Shown here: in pieces, positions 36,866 to 45,344 of the stretch
Layout of the letters: the number at the start of each line of letters is the position of its first letter
Position numbering within the stretch: position 1 is the first letter of the stretch
From: Methylosinus sp. LW4
GTDB lineage: Bacteria; Pseudomonadota; Alphaproteobacteria; Rhizobiales; Beijerinckiaceae
Direction of reading: 5' to 3'
Length of the DNA: 64,000 nucleotides
Assembly: GCF_000379125.1 (NCBI RefSeq)
Contig: NZ_KB900626.1
Span: 560,014-624,013, forward strand
The notes under the pieces: model-generated
Databases searched by the model: none
Told to the model about the DNA's origin: nothing
Seen by the model: only the letters and a program-made list of their open reading frames with translations
Program-made: the position numbers and the translations under genes

Positions 36866-37124
36866 ATTTGCCAATACGATCGGGGTTCGAAGGTCTTGCC
36901 GGTCGGCTGCTTAGGGTCGACCTGCGATGGTTGACCCGAGATCCTCTCCCTTCGTCCGTTCTCGCTCGATCGAAGCAGGTCTGATTTCAGCGCGGTTCCT
37001 GCTAGCCCGGATTTCTCAGTGCGCTCCGAAGGCGTGCATCACCAGTGGAGGCAGGTTCCACCCAGAGAGTTGTCGATTGATCTGGTAGCTGACGAGCTGT
37101 CGATCTGCGCACGCACGACGCCGG

Positions 37125-37214
37125 TGGCCGACATCAAATCGGAACGCTGGCCGGCTTCGGATCGGAACAGGTGGCCGGCTTCATATTGGAATGCATGGCC
37201 GGCTTCGTCGGAAT
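37125..37214. repeat. Four tandem copies of a 23-24 bp unit, IS21-type terminus
   Basis: TGGCCG-starting units begin at 37125, 37148, 37172 and 37196. They read TGGCCGACATCAAATCGGAA, TGGCCGGCTTCGGATCGGAA, TGGCCGGCTTCATATTGGAA and TGGCCGGCTTCGTCGGAA. Multiple short terminal repeats of this kind are characteristic of IS21-family ends, where they bind the transposase. No istA or istB gene is adjacent, so only an end remains. Three copies of AATACTTG follow at 37218-37241. Confidence 0.7.
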
Positions 37215-37245
37215 ACTAATACTTGAATACTTGAATACTTGAGGG

Positions 37246-37303
37246 TTCAAATAGGTTCCGCGTCACGAGTCATGCAGCTGCTCGACCGCGGAACCTATTT
37301 GAA
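37246..37303. repeat. Perfect 17-bp inverted repeat next to the IS91-like unit
   Basis: TTCAAATAGGTTCCGCG (37246-37262) and CGCGGAACCTATTTGAA (37287-37303) are exact reverse complements with a 24-base spacer. The structure lies about 300 bases beyond the 3' end of the IS91-like transposase. Subterminal palindromes mark the origin end of IS91-type rolling-circle elements, so this may be oriIS. It could equally be a stray transposon terminus. Confidence 0.7.
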
Positions 37304-37599
37304 GCCGGATTGAACGAAGCCGCGGTGGCGTTAGCCACGATCTATGGGCGCTCGATGCGGCAGGCGGGATCTCGACGGAGCCAATGGAGATGGGAACAGC
37401 CGCGACGATCGAGCAGCGGACGGCCGAAAGGGCGCCGACGCTCGATGGCGCCGCAGCTTCGCCCGGATCTGCGATCGGCGCTGCGCTCGCGATCTATGGA
37501 TGGCGGCGGCGAAAAGCGAGCCGGGTCGATCGCTCCCGTTCGGCGCGGGAGTGTGTCCGTCGAAGTCGGCGAGCAAGAACGGGCGGCGATCCATTGGCT

Positions 37600-38793
37600 T
37601 CATGAGGTGTCGCATTTAGGCGGCGAGTGGCGTGGCGTCGAAGGACGCGGCCATGGGCCGAGATCGACCATGCGGCCGCCGCAACAGGGGCAGATGTCGA
37701 TCCTCTCGCCGGTGAGCATGGCGTAGCGCTCGCGATAATCGGCAGGTTCGACGCTCGGCGGCGGATCGGCAATATCGAGAGCGACGCGGATATGCGCGAG
37801 TTTCTGGGCGCGACGGGCGTTGGCGAGAAAGCCGAAATGACGAATGCGCCGAAAGCCCTTGGGCAAGACGTGCATGAGGAAGCGACGCATGAACTCGTCG
37901 GCGTCGAGAGTCATCGCCTTGGATTTGTCGTTGGCGCGATAATCTTTCCACCGAAAGCGCACGACGCCGTCGTCGCAGGCCAGCAGCCGGCCATTGGCGA
38001 TGGCGACACGATGCGTGTAGCGGCCGAGATAGTCGAGGACCTGTCGCGCGCCGCCGAACGGGCGCTTGGCATAGACGACCCATTCGATGTCGCGCAACGG
38101 AGCGAGATATCGCGCGAACGCAGTCGGCTCGTGCAGTGCCGCGAGGTCGCCGAAGAACTTCAAATCGCCGGCGTCGAATGCTGCTGTCAGGCGCTCGAGA
38201 AACAAGCGACGATAAAGCCGCGATAGAACATGCACGGGCAGGAAGAAGCCGGGTCGGCAAGCGATCCAGCGCCCATCCGGCCCGAGGCCGCCGCCCGGCA
38301 CGATGCAATGGACATGTGGATGATGTGTGAGCGTCTGCCCCCAGGTGTGCAGGACGGCGATCATGCCGGTCTCCGCGCCGAGGTGTCTCGGGTCGGCGCC
38401 GATGACGTGGATCGTCTCCGCGGCCGCCTTGAACAGGATATCGTAGACGAGCGCCTTGTTCTGGAGAGCGATCACAGCGATCGGCGCAGGCACGGTGAAA
38501 ACGACGTGGAAATATGGAACCGGCAGGAGCTCGGCGCGACGATCGGCGAGCCACTGCGCGCGCGCCAGCCCTTGGCACTTGGGACAATGTCTATTGCGGC
38601 AGCTATTATAAGAGACGCGAATGTCTCCGCAGTCCTCGCATCGCTCGGCATGTCCGCCGAGCGCCGCCGTCCGGCACGTTTCGATAGCGGCCATCGCACG
38701 GCGCTGGTCGATAGACAGCCGATCACCCTGCGCGGCGCGGAACGCGGCGCCATGAAGGCGGAAAATATCCGCCACCTCGATCCTCGGGCGCAT
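37600..38793 (-). CDS. IS91 family HUH transposase
   Basis: The 397-residue protein begins with a zinc-finger domain (CEDCG, YNSCRNRHCPKCQ). The HUH metal-binding motif reads HPHVHCIVPGGG. The catalytic tyrosines sit in LDYLGRYTHRVAIAN, spaced Y-x3-Y, as in Y2 IS91 transposases that move by rolling-circle transposition. A C-terminal CPCCGG knuckle is also present. The frame is intact and full length. It starts 9 bases after the stop of a tyrosine recombinase gene on the same strand, the gene pair seen in a subset of IS91-like elements. Confidence 0.94.
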   Translation of the reverse strand: MRPRIEVADIFRLHGAAFRAAQGDRLSIDQRRAMAAIETCRTAALGGHAERCEDCGDIRVSYNSCRNRHCPKCQGLARAQWLADRRAELLPVPYFHVVFTVPAPIAVIALQNKALVYDILFKAAAETIHVIGADPRHLGAETGMIAVLHTWGQTLTHHPHVHCIVPGGGLGPDGRWIACRPGFFLPVHVLSRLYRRLFLERLTAAFDAGDLKFFGDLAALHEPTAFARYLAPLRDIEWVVYAKRPFGGARQVLDYLGRYTHRVAIANGRLLACDDGVVRFRWKDYRANDKSKAMTLDADEFMRRFLMHVLPKGFRRIRHFGFLANARRAQKLAHIRVALDIADPPPSVEPADYRERYAMLTGERIDICPCCGGRMVDLGPWPRPSTPRHSPPKCDTS

Positions 38794-38802
38794 GCGCGCC
38801 GC

Positions 38803-39663
38803 TCATTCGAGCGGGACGACCCGGCATGAAAGTCGATCGAAGGGGCTCGGCGTTCCGGCGATCAGATTCGTCGCGACTTGCGCATAGCGGCTGGTCGAAG
38901 AAAGGTCGGAATGACCGAGCAGCGCCTGAATGACGCGGATGTCGACGCCGGCCTCGAGGAGATGGGTGACGAAACTATGCCGCAGCGTGTGGGCGGTGAC
39001 GGGCTTGCTGATCCCGGCTTGTTTCCGCGCCCTGCGGCAGGCGTCTTGCAAGGCGCCGGTGCTGACATGAGAGCCTGGCTCCTGACCCGGAAAAAGCCAA
39101 AGGCTCGGCCGAGCCTGCCGCCAATAGGCCCGCAAAATGTCGAGGAGACGCAACGACAACATGGCGTATCGTTCTTTGCCGCCTTTGCCCATCTCCACAT
39201 GGATCAACATCCGCGTGCTGTCGATCGCGTCGACCTTCAGACACGTCACTTCCCTGACCCGCAAACCCGCGGCGTATGCGGTGGTCAGCGCGACCCGGTT
39301 ACGAAACCCCTCGACCGCTTCCAGAAAGCGCACGACTTCTTCCGCATTCAAGACAGCGGGCAGCTTCTCGGGTTCACGGCCGAAGACGATCCGCTCGATC
39401 GCTTCTTTCTGTCCAAGGGTGACGCCATAGAAGAACCGTAGTGCGCATGTGACCTGGTTGATGTGCCCCCAGGAATGCTTCGTTGCGACGAGGTGCAATT
39501 GGTAGGCGCGTACCTCCTCAGCGCCAAGGCGATCTGGGGAAGAATTGAAATGGCGGCTGAACCGCGCGACCGCATAGATGTATGATTGCTGTGTCGCCTG
39601 CGAGAGATTACGGACCGTCATGTCCTCGATCATGCGCTGGCGCAGAGGGCTGATTGTGGCCAT
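38803..39663 (-). CDS. XerC/D-like tyrosine recombinase of the IS91-like element
   Basis: The 286-residue recombinase has a SAM-like N-terminal DNA-binding domain (RMIEDMTVRNLSQATQQSYI). The catalytic domain shows the arginine in YAAGLRVREVTCLKVDAID, the HTLRHSFVTHLLEAG box, LLGHSDLSSTSRYAQV and the nucleophilic tyrosine in SRYAQV. All five to six catalytic residues appear present. It lies directly upstream of and probably co-transcribed with the IS91 transposase. In such elements the recombinase may resolve or assist transposition intermediates, although its exact role is not established. Confidence 0.93.
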   Translation of the reverse strand: MATISPLRQRMIEDMTVRNLSQATQQSYIYAVARFSRHFNSSPDRLGAEEVRAYQLHLVATKHSWGHINQVTCALRFFYGVTLGQKEAIERIVFGREPEKLPAVLNAEEVVRFLEAVEGFRNRVALTTAYAAGLRVREVTCLKVDAIDSTRMLIHVEMGKGGKERYAMLSLRLLDILRAYWRQARPSLWLFPGQEPGSHVSTGALQDACRRARKQAGISKPVTAHTLRHSFVTHLLEAGVDIRVIQALLGHSDLSSTSRYAQVATNLIAGTPSPFDRLSCRVVPLE

Positions 39664-39729
39664 CTGGGGCTCCTGTCCTGAGAGGGGTTTGATCTGGCGA
39701 TCACATCCTCTCAGACAGGAGGCTTCACT

Positions 39730-40545
39730 TCAGCAGCCTCGCCGCTCCTCCCGCGTAGCGGGTTCGTTCAATCCGCACGTAGACCTCGACGCGCCGGTCC
39801 TCCTGACGATTCCGCGCCAGATTCCGGCTGTCGGCCGTGGCGATTGGAGCCGCTGTTGCGGCGACGTGTTCGCAGTGTTGCAGCAGGCTCGGCTGATTAC
39901 CTTTGACTTGCACGATGAGATCATTGCCGGTCGCTTTGGCGATCTCGAAGGTTTTTTTGGAAGTGCATGGCGTCGAGCGTGAAGACGCGCTCTTTCAAGC
40001 CCGTGGCGGCGACCAGCGCCTGCGCGGCGGTTATCTCGTTCGATTTCTCGTCGATGACGACATTGCGCGAGAATGATCTGATGGTTGACGCCGAAGGCGC
40101 TGAGCACATGCGCCGCTTTGCGATCGGCGAAAGCGTCGAAGCTCTGCCGGAGGGTCTTTCCGTCGATGGCGATGAAGCGGGACGGGGCGTCCGCGCAGGA
40201 GCTGTCGAGGCTTTCCGCATGACGACGGAACGATTTCTCGAGCTCGTTCGGATCGAGCTGCCGCAGGATGCCGCGCACAGAGGTGTAGGCCGGCACCCGA
40301 TGCAGCGCCGTGTCCGGAAACGCCGAGTTGAGCAAGGAAAGCCTGGCGCGGATCAGAGCGTGAATTTGCCGATACGACCGAGCGCCGCTCAGCATGGCGA
40401 GGATCGAGAACAGGATGACGCCGACTTGGTTGTAAATCTTCCTTCGGCGCGTCGCCGATCGGGGATGGCGGCAAGGCAGGATGCAAGATCGATCGTCGTC
40501 ACGGGGCAACCTCCGATTCGGGTTACTCCCCATAGATTTAGACAC
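39730..40545 (-). pseudogene. ISAs1 family transposase, frameshifted and truncated
   Basis: The N-terminal part reads KIYNQVGVILFSILAMLSGA, SYRQIHALI and FIAIDGKTLRQSFDAFADRKAAHVLSAFGVNHQ, a typical ISAs1 transposase with its first catalytic aspartate. Near 40070 the sense shifts to another frame (VIDEKSNEITAAQALVAATGL, TLDAMHFQKN). Near 39925 it shifts again (DLIVQVKGNQPSLLQH). The C terminus is missing beyond about 39770. The outer end near 40605-40615 contains CAGCCCTG, the reverse of the ISAs1-type CAGGGCTG terminus. The IS91-like unit abuts the truncated end. Confidence 0.85.
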
Positions 40546-40851
40546 TTACTTGACTGAAAAGTGAAAAATCGTGCACTGATCAGCCTGAAGCACAGAGCGT
40601 TGAACAGCCCTGGGGGCGGGGCAGGTGCGCAGGACTGCGACTTCAGGCATGTGCTCTGGTCCTTTGAACGCAACCTTTGCTGAGGACGAAGCTAAATGGC
40701 CCAGCTACTCAGCCGCAATCTCGGCTCCCTTGATTAATTTTCTCATAAGCAGTGACATAGATTGCGATTAAAAACTTCTTGTAGATATCCACGGTCCTAA
40801 AATATATGTGGTTTAGAACAAGCTCCGAGGCAAACATTCGGAGTTCATGTC

Positions 40852-41535
40852 ATGTCAAATACTTTACATTCTATCGTGTTGTCGGCCGTGCTCGCTGGCT
40901 TCGCTTCCCACGCGATTGCAGTACCACTGGGGTTTTCGCGTCATCTCGGTGGTAGCTACTCCGATATTCGACTGGGTGAAGGAGGTCCGGTCCTGGCGCC
41001 GTTCGAACACGTCCGCTTCTGCATGAGGAATCCAGACGAATGCACGATCGATGCGGGCGGCACCGGCGAGATCGAATTGACCGCCGCCACAGCGTCGGCG
41101 CTTGCAGGAGTGAATGCCGAGGTTAACGCTTCGATCGAAGCTCAGCGCAAGACCGTGGCCTATTCGGCCTCCGGCGGTTGGCGCATCGCGCCTACGAATG
41201 GCGATTGCAATGATTACGCGGTGACGAAGCGGCATATGCTGGTTGAAATGGGATTTTCACCTCAGGCCTTGCTTCTCGCTGTTGTCAGGACAGCAAGCGG
41301 ACAAGGACATCTCGTTCTGCTGGTCCGTACCAGTCAGGGCGATCTCGTCCTCGACAATCTGCGTGCCACCATTCGTCCGTGGTTCGACACTGAATATGAA
41401 TGGGTGTCACGTCAGTCGAATGACAATCCGCGGCGTTGGGTTCAGGCTATTCGCAGCACTGGGCATAGGCCTGCGGTAAAGCCCTTGCCGTTCTTCGCTT
41501 CCGGTCAGTCGCCTTTCGAGTTCCGAATTGGCTAA
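40852..41535 (+). CDS. Transglutaminase-like cysteine peptidase (BTLCP/DUF920, LapG-like)
   Basis: The 227-residue protein has a signal peptide (AVLAGFASHAIA) and the DUF920 domain. The catalytic cysteine lies in NGDCNDYAVTKRHMLVEMG, the histidine in GQGHLVLLVRT and the aspartate in LVLDNL, giving a Cys-His-Asp triad. Periplasmic LapG of this family cleaves a large surface adhesin to release biofilm cells under c-di-GMP control. Whether this member has an adhesin partner is unknown. It sits just before the polysaccharide cluster, between ISAs1 debris and the antitermination gene, and its upstream region (40612-40851) is AT-rich and likely contains its promoter. Confidence 0.9.
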   Translation: MSNTLHSIVLSAVLAGFASHAIAVPLGFSRHLGGSYSDIRLGEGGPVLAPFEHVRFCMRNPDECTIDAGGTGEIELTAATASALAGVNAEVNASIEAQRKTVAYSASGGWRIAPTNGDCNDYAVTKRHMLVEMGFSPQALLLAVVRTASGQGHLVLLVRTSQGDLVLDNLRATIRPWFDTEYEWVSRQSNDNPRRWVQAIRSTGHRPAVKPLPFFASGQSPFEFRIG

Positions 41536-42187
41536 ACGATCATTTCGAAATTCTATCTGCGACTGCCTGCCCGATCTTGGCTTTGAAGCGGAAACGCGTA
41601 GCATCGTTGCCCGCGCCCTCTATGGCGAACATTGAGATGCCGCTGGGCCAAGTCGCAGGGGCTATTATGCTACGATTCAAGGCCATGTCTATGGTGATGC
41701 ACTTGGAGTTCGCCCATGTCGTCCAGCCGGTGAAGGCTGTTGAGAAAGCGCCGATCATCTCGGGTCAGGAACTGGATGAACCAGTGTCCGCGGGGAACGC
41801 CATTCTGATCTGGCGATAAGCCACGAACGAGGGCGCCACATCAATGGGCAATGCCTGCCGAGCAATTTCGTCGCGTCTGGATGGATTCGATTTGCGTAAT
41901 CATGGTCGTTGGATTATTTTAGTTTAAACAAATGGTTGAGTGCAACGGAGTGTGGCGCTCCGTCGGTTGCAGGTGGTCATTGGAGAAAGCGGCTCACGAA
42001 AGGGCGGAATATTGGGATTTGGGGGATCAGGATGCCGGCGCGAAAGCGGCCGACTGGACTAGCAATTACTCAGGCCTTCCACATGCCGCGACTGAGATTT
42101 TGTGCTTATGAGAGGGCGGGGTGTAGTTATTGAATGACCTGAGTTGATCTCGAAGATGGTTGGAATTGCAACAGCGGAGTCATATGC
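41536..42187. other. Stretch without a convincing gene before the antitermination factor
   Basis: About 650 bases. Overlapping open frames exist on both strands (41577-41819 plus, 41540-41758 minus). The minus-strand frame has a protein-like stretch (TIDMALNRSIIAPATWPSG), but neither has a clear start or recognised family. GC falls through this interval, marking entry into the polysaccharide cluster. The cluster's promoter should lie here. Confidence 0.4.
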
Positions 42188-42745
42188 GTGCATGGTTCGT
42201 TCACTGGTCAGGCCGAGTTCTGCGATCGAGAGGTACGACTCGCAAGCGGGCAGCGCTGGTATCTCGCACATACACTACCGCATCAGGAAGAGAGAGCTCA
42301 GGCTGCCCTGGAGCATCAGGGGTTTCGCAATTTTTTACCACGTCGACTCAAGACCGTGCGCCATGCGAGGCGCCTCCGGACCGTGAATGCGCCGATCTTT
42401 CCGCGATACATTTTCGTGGAGCTTGACCTGGATCGAGATCGGTGGCGAAGCGTCAACGGCACACGCGGCATCTCAAGTCTGGTAATGGCCCTTGAGCGGC
42501 CGCTGCCTGCTCCTGTTGGTGTCGTCGAAACGTTGATCATGTCGAGCGATGGGGCTGGACAGTTACGATTCGTTGAGAATTTCGAAGTGGGGCAGCGGGT
42601 GCGGTTGGTTGCCGGACCTTTTGCACAATCGCTCGGAATTCTCGACCGGCTGTCGTCAACGGAGCGCGTAGCAGTATTGCTGAACATCATGAGCGGGGCT
42701 ATACGAGTCAGCGTTGCACGAGATTGGGTCGAGCCAGCTTCGTAA
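42188..42745 (+). CDS. NusG-like transcription antitermination factor (RfaH type)
   Basis: The 185-residue protein starts with GTG, supported by CGGAG 8 nt upstream. The NusG N-terminal domain begins at QRWYLAHTLPHQEERAQAAL, continues through FLPRRLKTVRHARR and ends with PIFPRYIFVELDLDRDRW. The KOW-containing C-terminal domain reads VGQRVRLVAGPFAQSLGILDRL. Specialised NusG paralogs (RfaH, UpxY, LoaP, TaA) increase elongation through long polysaccharide or antibiotic operons. It is the first gene of the polysaccharide cluster, and an ops-like sequence lies 156 bases downstream in the leader of the next gene. An RfaH-like role for this cluster is the natural reading. Confidence 0.92.
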   Translation: MHGSFTGQAEFCDREVRLASGQRWYLAHTLPHQEERAQAALEHQGFRNFLPRRLKTVRHARRLRTVNAPIFPRYIFVELDLDRDRWRSVNGTRGISSLVMALERPLPAPVGVVETLIMSSDGAGQLRFVENFEVGQRVRLVAGPFAQSLGILDRLSSTERVAVLLNIMSGAIRVSVARDWVEPAS

Positions 42746-42900
42746 AAAAGCTCTCGGGTGTTCCAGTGCATCCATAGAGCGGCTTTTGATGAACCGAAAT
42801 GCAGCATTTCAGTTCATGACGGCAAACATTCCTGCTCCGATCGGGGTAAGCGGCGCAGGCAGGCCAATAGAACGGGGGCTTATCACTGAGCCACCCGAAG

Positions 42901-42912
42901 GGCGGTAGCATG
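42901..42912 (+). promoter_or_regulatory. ops-like element in the leader of the polysaccharide operon
   Basis: GGCGGTAGCATG differs by one base from the enterobacterial ops core GGCGGTAGCGTG, the pause site where RfaH is recruited, and retains the GCGGTAGC hairpin bases. The preceding GAGCCACCCGAAG also resembles the upstream part of JUMPStart sequences. It lies 92 bases before the first glycosyltransferase and downstream of an RfaH-like gene. Functional recruitment is inference. Confidence 0.65.
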
Positions 42913-43003
42913 AATATGTGCTTATATAAGTGGGATCCTGATTTTCTTGCTTAAGCGCCGCAAATTTGTGACGGAATGAAACTAATGTTTTTAAGGTTGA
43001 TGG

Positions 43004-44374
43004 ATGTTAAGTATCAGCATTTTATCAAAGATAAACATCCTCGTCCTTGACTGGCGGCAGAAGGCTCGCGCTCCTGTGAACAAACCTAAGACGAACACGG
43101 ATCAGCGCAGGCAAAAAATTTTAGTACACGCTATAAATTTTGCTCCCGAACTCATCGGGTGCGCGAAGTACACGACAGAGTTGTGCCAATTTCTGGCGGC
43201 GCAGGGGCACAATGTGGAGGTTGTCACAGCCCCGCCGCATTATCCGGGGTGGGTGGTGCGGTCTCCCTATCGTTCTTGGGTCTACAAACGTGAGGCTTTC
43301 GGCCCGATCCAAATAACGCGATGTCCAATGGTGATGAAAGCGGGAGCGCACGGATTTTGGCGACTACTTGCGCCACTCAGTTTTGCTGTCGCAGCGGCCC
43401 CGATCGTCACATGGCGAGTTTTTCGATTTCGGCCCGATGTGATCTTGTGTGTCGAACCAACTTTATTTTCTGTACCGATTGCTCTGATCGCTGCAAAGCT
43501 TGTGAGAGCGCGCAGCGTCTTGCATGTACAGGACCTCGAAGTCGATGCAGCATTCGAAGTCGGACATCTCAGCGGCGCAGGCATTCGAAAGATAGCCAAC
43601 CATCTTGAACGGCGATTGTTGGATTCCTTCGATCAAATTGTCACTATCTCTGAGAAGATGCGTGAAGCTTTATTGATCAAGGGCCTTCGATCCGCAAACG
43701 TAATCGTAATCAGAAATTGGGTTAATCTAGACATGATTTGTCCCCTTCCAAGGGATTTAAACGCCTTCAGGAGGTTTTTCGGCTTTTCAGACCAAGATTT
43801 TATTGTCCTATATGCAGGACATGTTGGCGTCAAGCAAGGGTTAGACGTTGTTCTGAAGGCCGCCCGTCGTCTTGCTGTACGTCAAGCAATTCACTTTATT
43901 ATTGTCGGCGACGGACCAATGCTTGGAGAGCTAAAGCAGGAATTTGCTGATATCGAAAATGTTGCTTATTTGCCGCTCCAGCCAAATGATCAATTGAGCG
44001 AACTATTGGCAATGGCAGATCTACATGTGCTCCCGCAACTCCCAGGGGCGGCGGATCTTGTGTTACCTTCAAAGCTCGGTGGAATGCTCGCGAGTGCCCG
44101 GTTGATCGCGGCGACCGCGGCGCCCGGCACGGAAATCTTCAATATTCTACAAGGTGTCGCCATATTGTCTGCACCTGGCGACGATGAGGGCCTAGCGCAG
44201 TCGATTTTGTCGGCTCATTCACGCGACTTTTCCGCAAATATTGCTCGAGGGCTCGCCGTGGCGGAGACACTGAGCTCAGCGCGGCTCCTTCCCAATTTTG
44301 AGAGGCTGCTGGTCGGGCAAACGAACGCCTCCCAAAACAAAGGGGAACGCTTTGCAAAACTGGCGAACCCGTGA
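43004..44374 (+). CDS. Family 4 glycosyltransferase, WcaI/WbuB-like
   Basis: The 456-residue GT-B enzyme has a 38-residue N-terminal extension before the domain proper (KILVHAINFAPELIGCAKYT). The donor-site half shows VLYAGHVGVKQGLDVVL, FIIVGDGPMLGELKQEF and LPLQPNDQLSELLAMADLHVLPQ, and PSKLGGMLASARLI takes the place of the usual EGFGLP-type region. This is the WcaI/WbuB group, which transfers fucose or related sugars during capsule or O-antigen synthesis. AAGG lies 7 nt before the ATG. The gene ends just before an IS5-family insertion, which separates it from the rest of the cluster. Product specificity is unknown. Confidence 0.9.
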   Translation: MLSISILSKINILVLDWRQKARAPVNKPKTNTDQRRQKILVHAINFAPELIGCAKYTTELCQFLAAQGHNVEVVTAPPHYPGWVVRSPYRSWVYKREAFGPIQITRCPMVMKAGAHGFWRLLAPLSFAVAAAPIVTWRVFRFRPDVILCVEPTLFSVPIALIAAKLVRARSVLHVQDLEVDAAFEVGHLSGAGIRKIANHLERRLLDSFDQIVTISEKMREALLIKGLRSANVIVIRNWVNLDMICPLPRDLNAFRRFFGFSDQDFIVLYAGHVGVKQGLDVVLKAARRLAVRQAIHFIIVGDGPMLGELKQEFADIENVAYLPLQPNDQLSELLAMADLHVLPQLPGAADLVLPSKLGGMLASARLIAATAAPGTEIFNILQGVAILSAPGDDEGLAQSILSAHSRDFSANIARGLAVAETLSSARLLPNFERLLVGQTNASQNKGERFAKLANP

Positions 44375-44380
44375 TTCTCT

Positions 44381-45318
44381 GAGTGTCGGTCCGAAGACAA
44401 GTTGAATCGGATGAATCGCTTGTGATTCAATGGAGGCGGCCTGATTCTCGCGGAGACCGCCGATGTGGACGAATGAAAATCGCGCGCGCTACGATCGTAG
44501 CAAATTGCGCTACCCGAGCGACGTGACGGACGCGGAATGGGCGCTCATCGGACCGCTGATCCCACCGGCGAAACGGGGCGGCGGAAAGCGCACGGTCGAC
44601 ATGCGCTCGATCGTGAACGGCTTGATGTATGTTCTCGACCGGCTGCCAATGGCGCGCGATCCCCAAGGATTTGTCGCCCAAGAGCACGGTCCATGGCTAT
44701 TTCGATCTTTGGACATACGACGGAACGCTCGATCGCATCCATCATGCTCTTTACGTGAAGTGTCGCGAAGCGGCAGGGCGCGAGACCAGCCCAACCGCCG
44801 CGGTCATCGACAGTCAAAGCGTGAAGAGCGCAGAAAAAGGGGGCATTGCATCGATCCGCATGGCTACGATGCAGGAAAAAAGATCAAGGGCAAGAAGCGG
44901 CACATTCTCGTCGATACGATAGGCTTGCTGCTTCACGCGCTCGTTCATCCGGCCGACATTCAGGATCGCGATGGCGGCGTTCTCGTCCTGCGCACGATGT
45001 TTGGAAAATTCCCATTTCTACAAAAGCTGTTTGCCGACGGCGGCTATCAGGGCCCGCGGTTCCGTGACGCACAGAAGAAGGCCCTGCCGTTTGTCGACAC
45101 CGAGATCGTCAAGCGCTCGGATGCGGCCAAAGGTTTCGAGGCGCTGCCTCGCCGATGGGTCGTCGAAAGAACCTTTTCTTGGCTCGGTCGCTGCCGAAGG
45201 CTGGCCAAGGACTTCGAAAACCTCAATCGCAAGGCGCTGGCGTTTCTTCACCTCGCTTCCATCCGCCTCATGCTCAGAAGGCTTTGTAATCAGGCATGAA
45301 GTTCACGGACCGACTCTG
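44381..45318 (+). mobile_element. IS5 family insertion sequence (IS427-like)
   Basis: The left end (GTCGGTCCG at about 44384-44392) and right end (CGGACCGAC at about 45305-45313) are inverted and enclose one transposase frame. CTGAG occurs outside both ends and may be the target duplication. The element sits immediately downstream of the GT4 gene. A fragment of the same family lies at 54519-54785. Confidence 0.75.
44463..45299 (+). pseudogene. IS5 family transposase with two offsetting frameshifts
   Basis: The 278-codon frame stays open but is not a normal transposase. It starts correctly (MWTNENRARYDRSKLRYPSD to NGLMYVLD). From about 44638 to 44855 the true sequence runs in the next frame (STGCQWRAIPKDL, STVHGYFDLWTYDGTLDRIHHALYVK, AAVIDSQSVKSAEKGG), and it returns to the first frame at IDPHGYDAGKKIKGKKRH. 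Two small indels therefore offset each other and leave about 70 nonsense residues in the middle, removing the first catalytic aspartate (VIDSQSVK). The element should be inactive unless frameshifting restores it. Confidence 0.85.
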
Positions 45319-45344
45319 AGGCGTCCGAGGGATGTGAGTCACCG

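Noticed and set aside
41540..41819. Overlapping small frames on both strands between the cysteine peptidase and the antitermination gene
   Set aside because: Neither has a recognisable family or a good start; they compete for the same DNA, so I list the region as unassigned.
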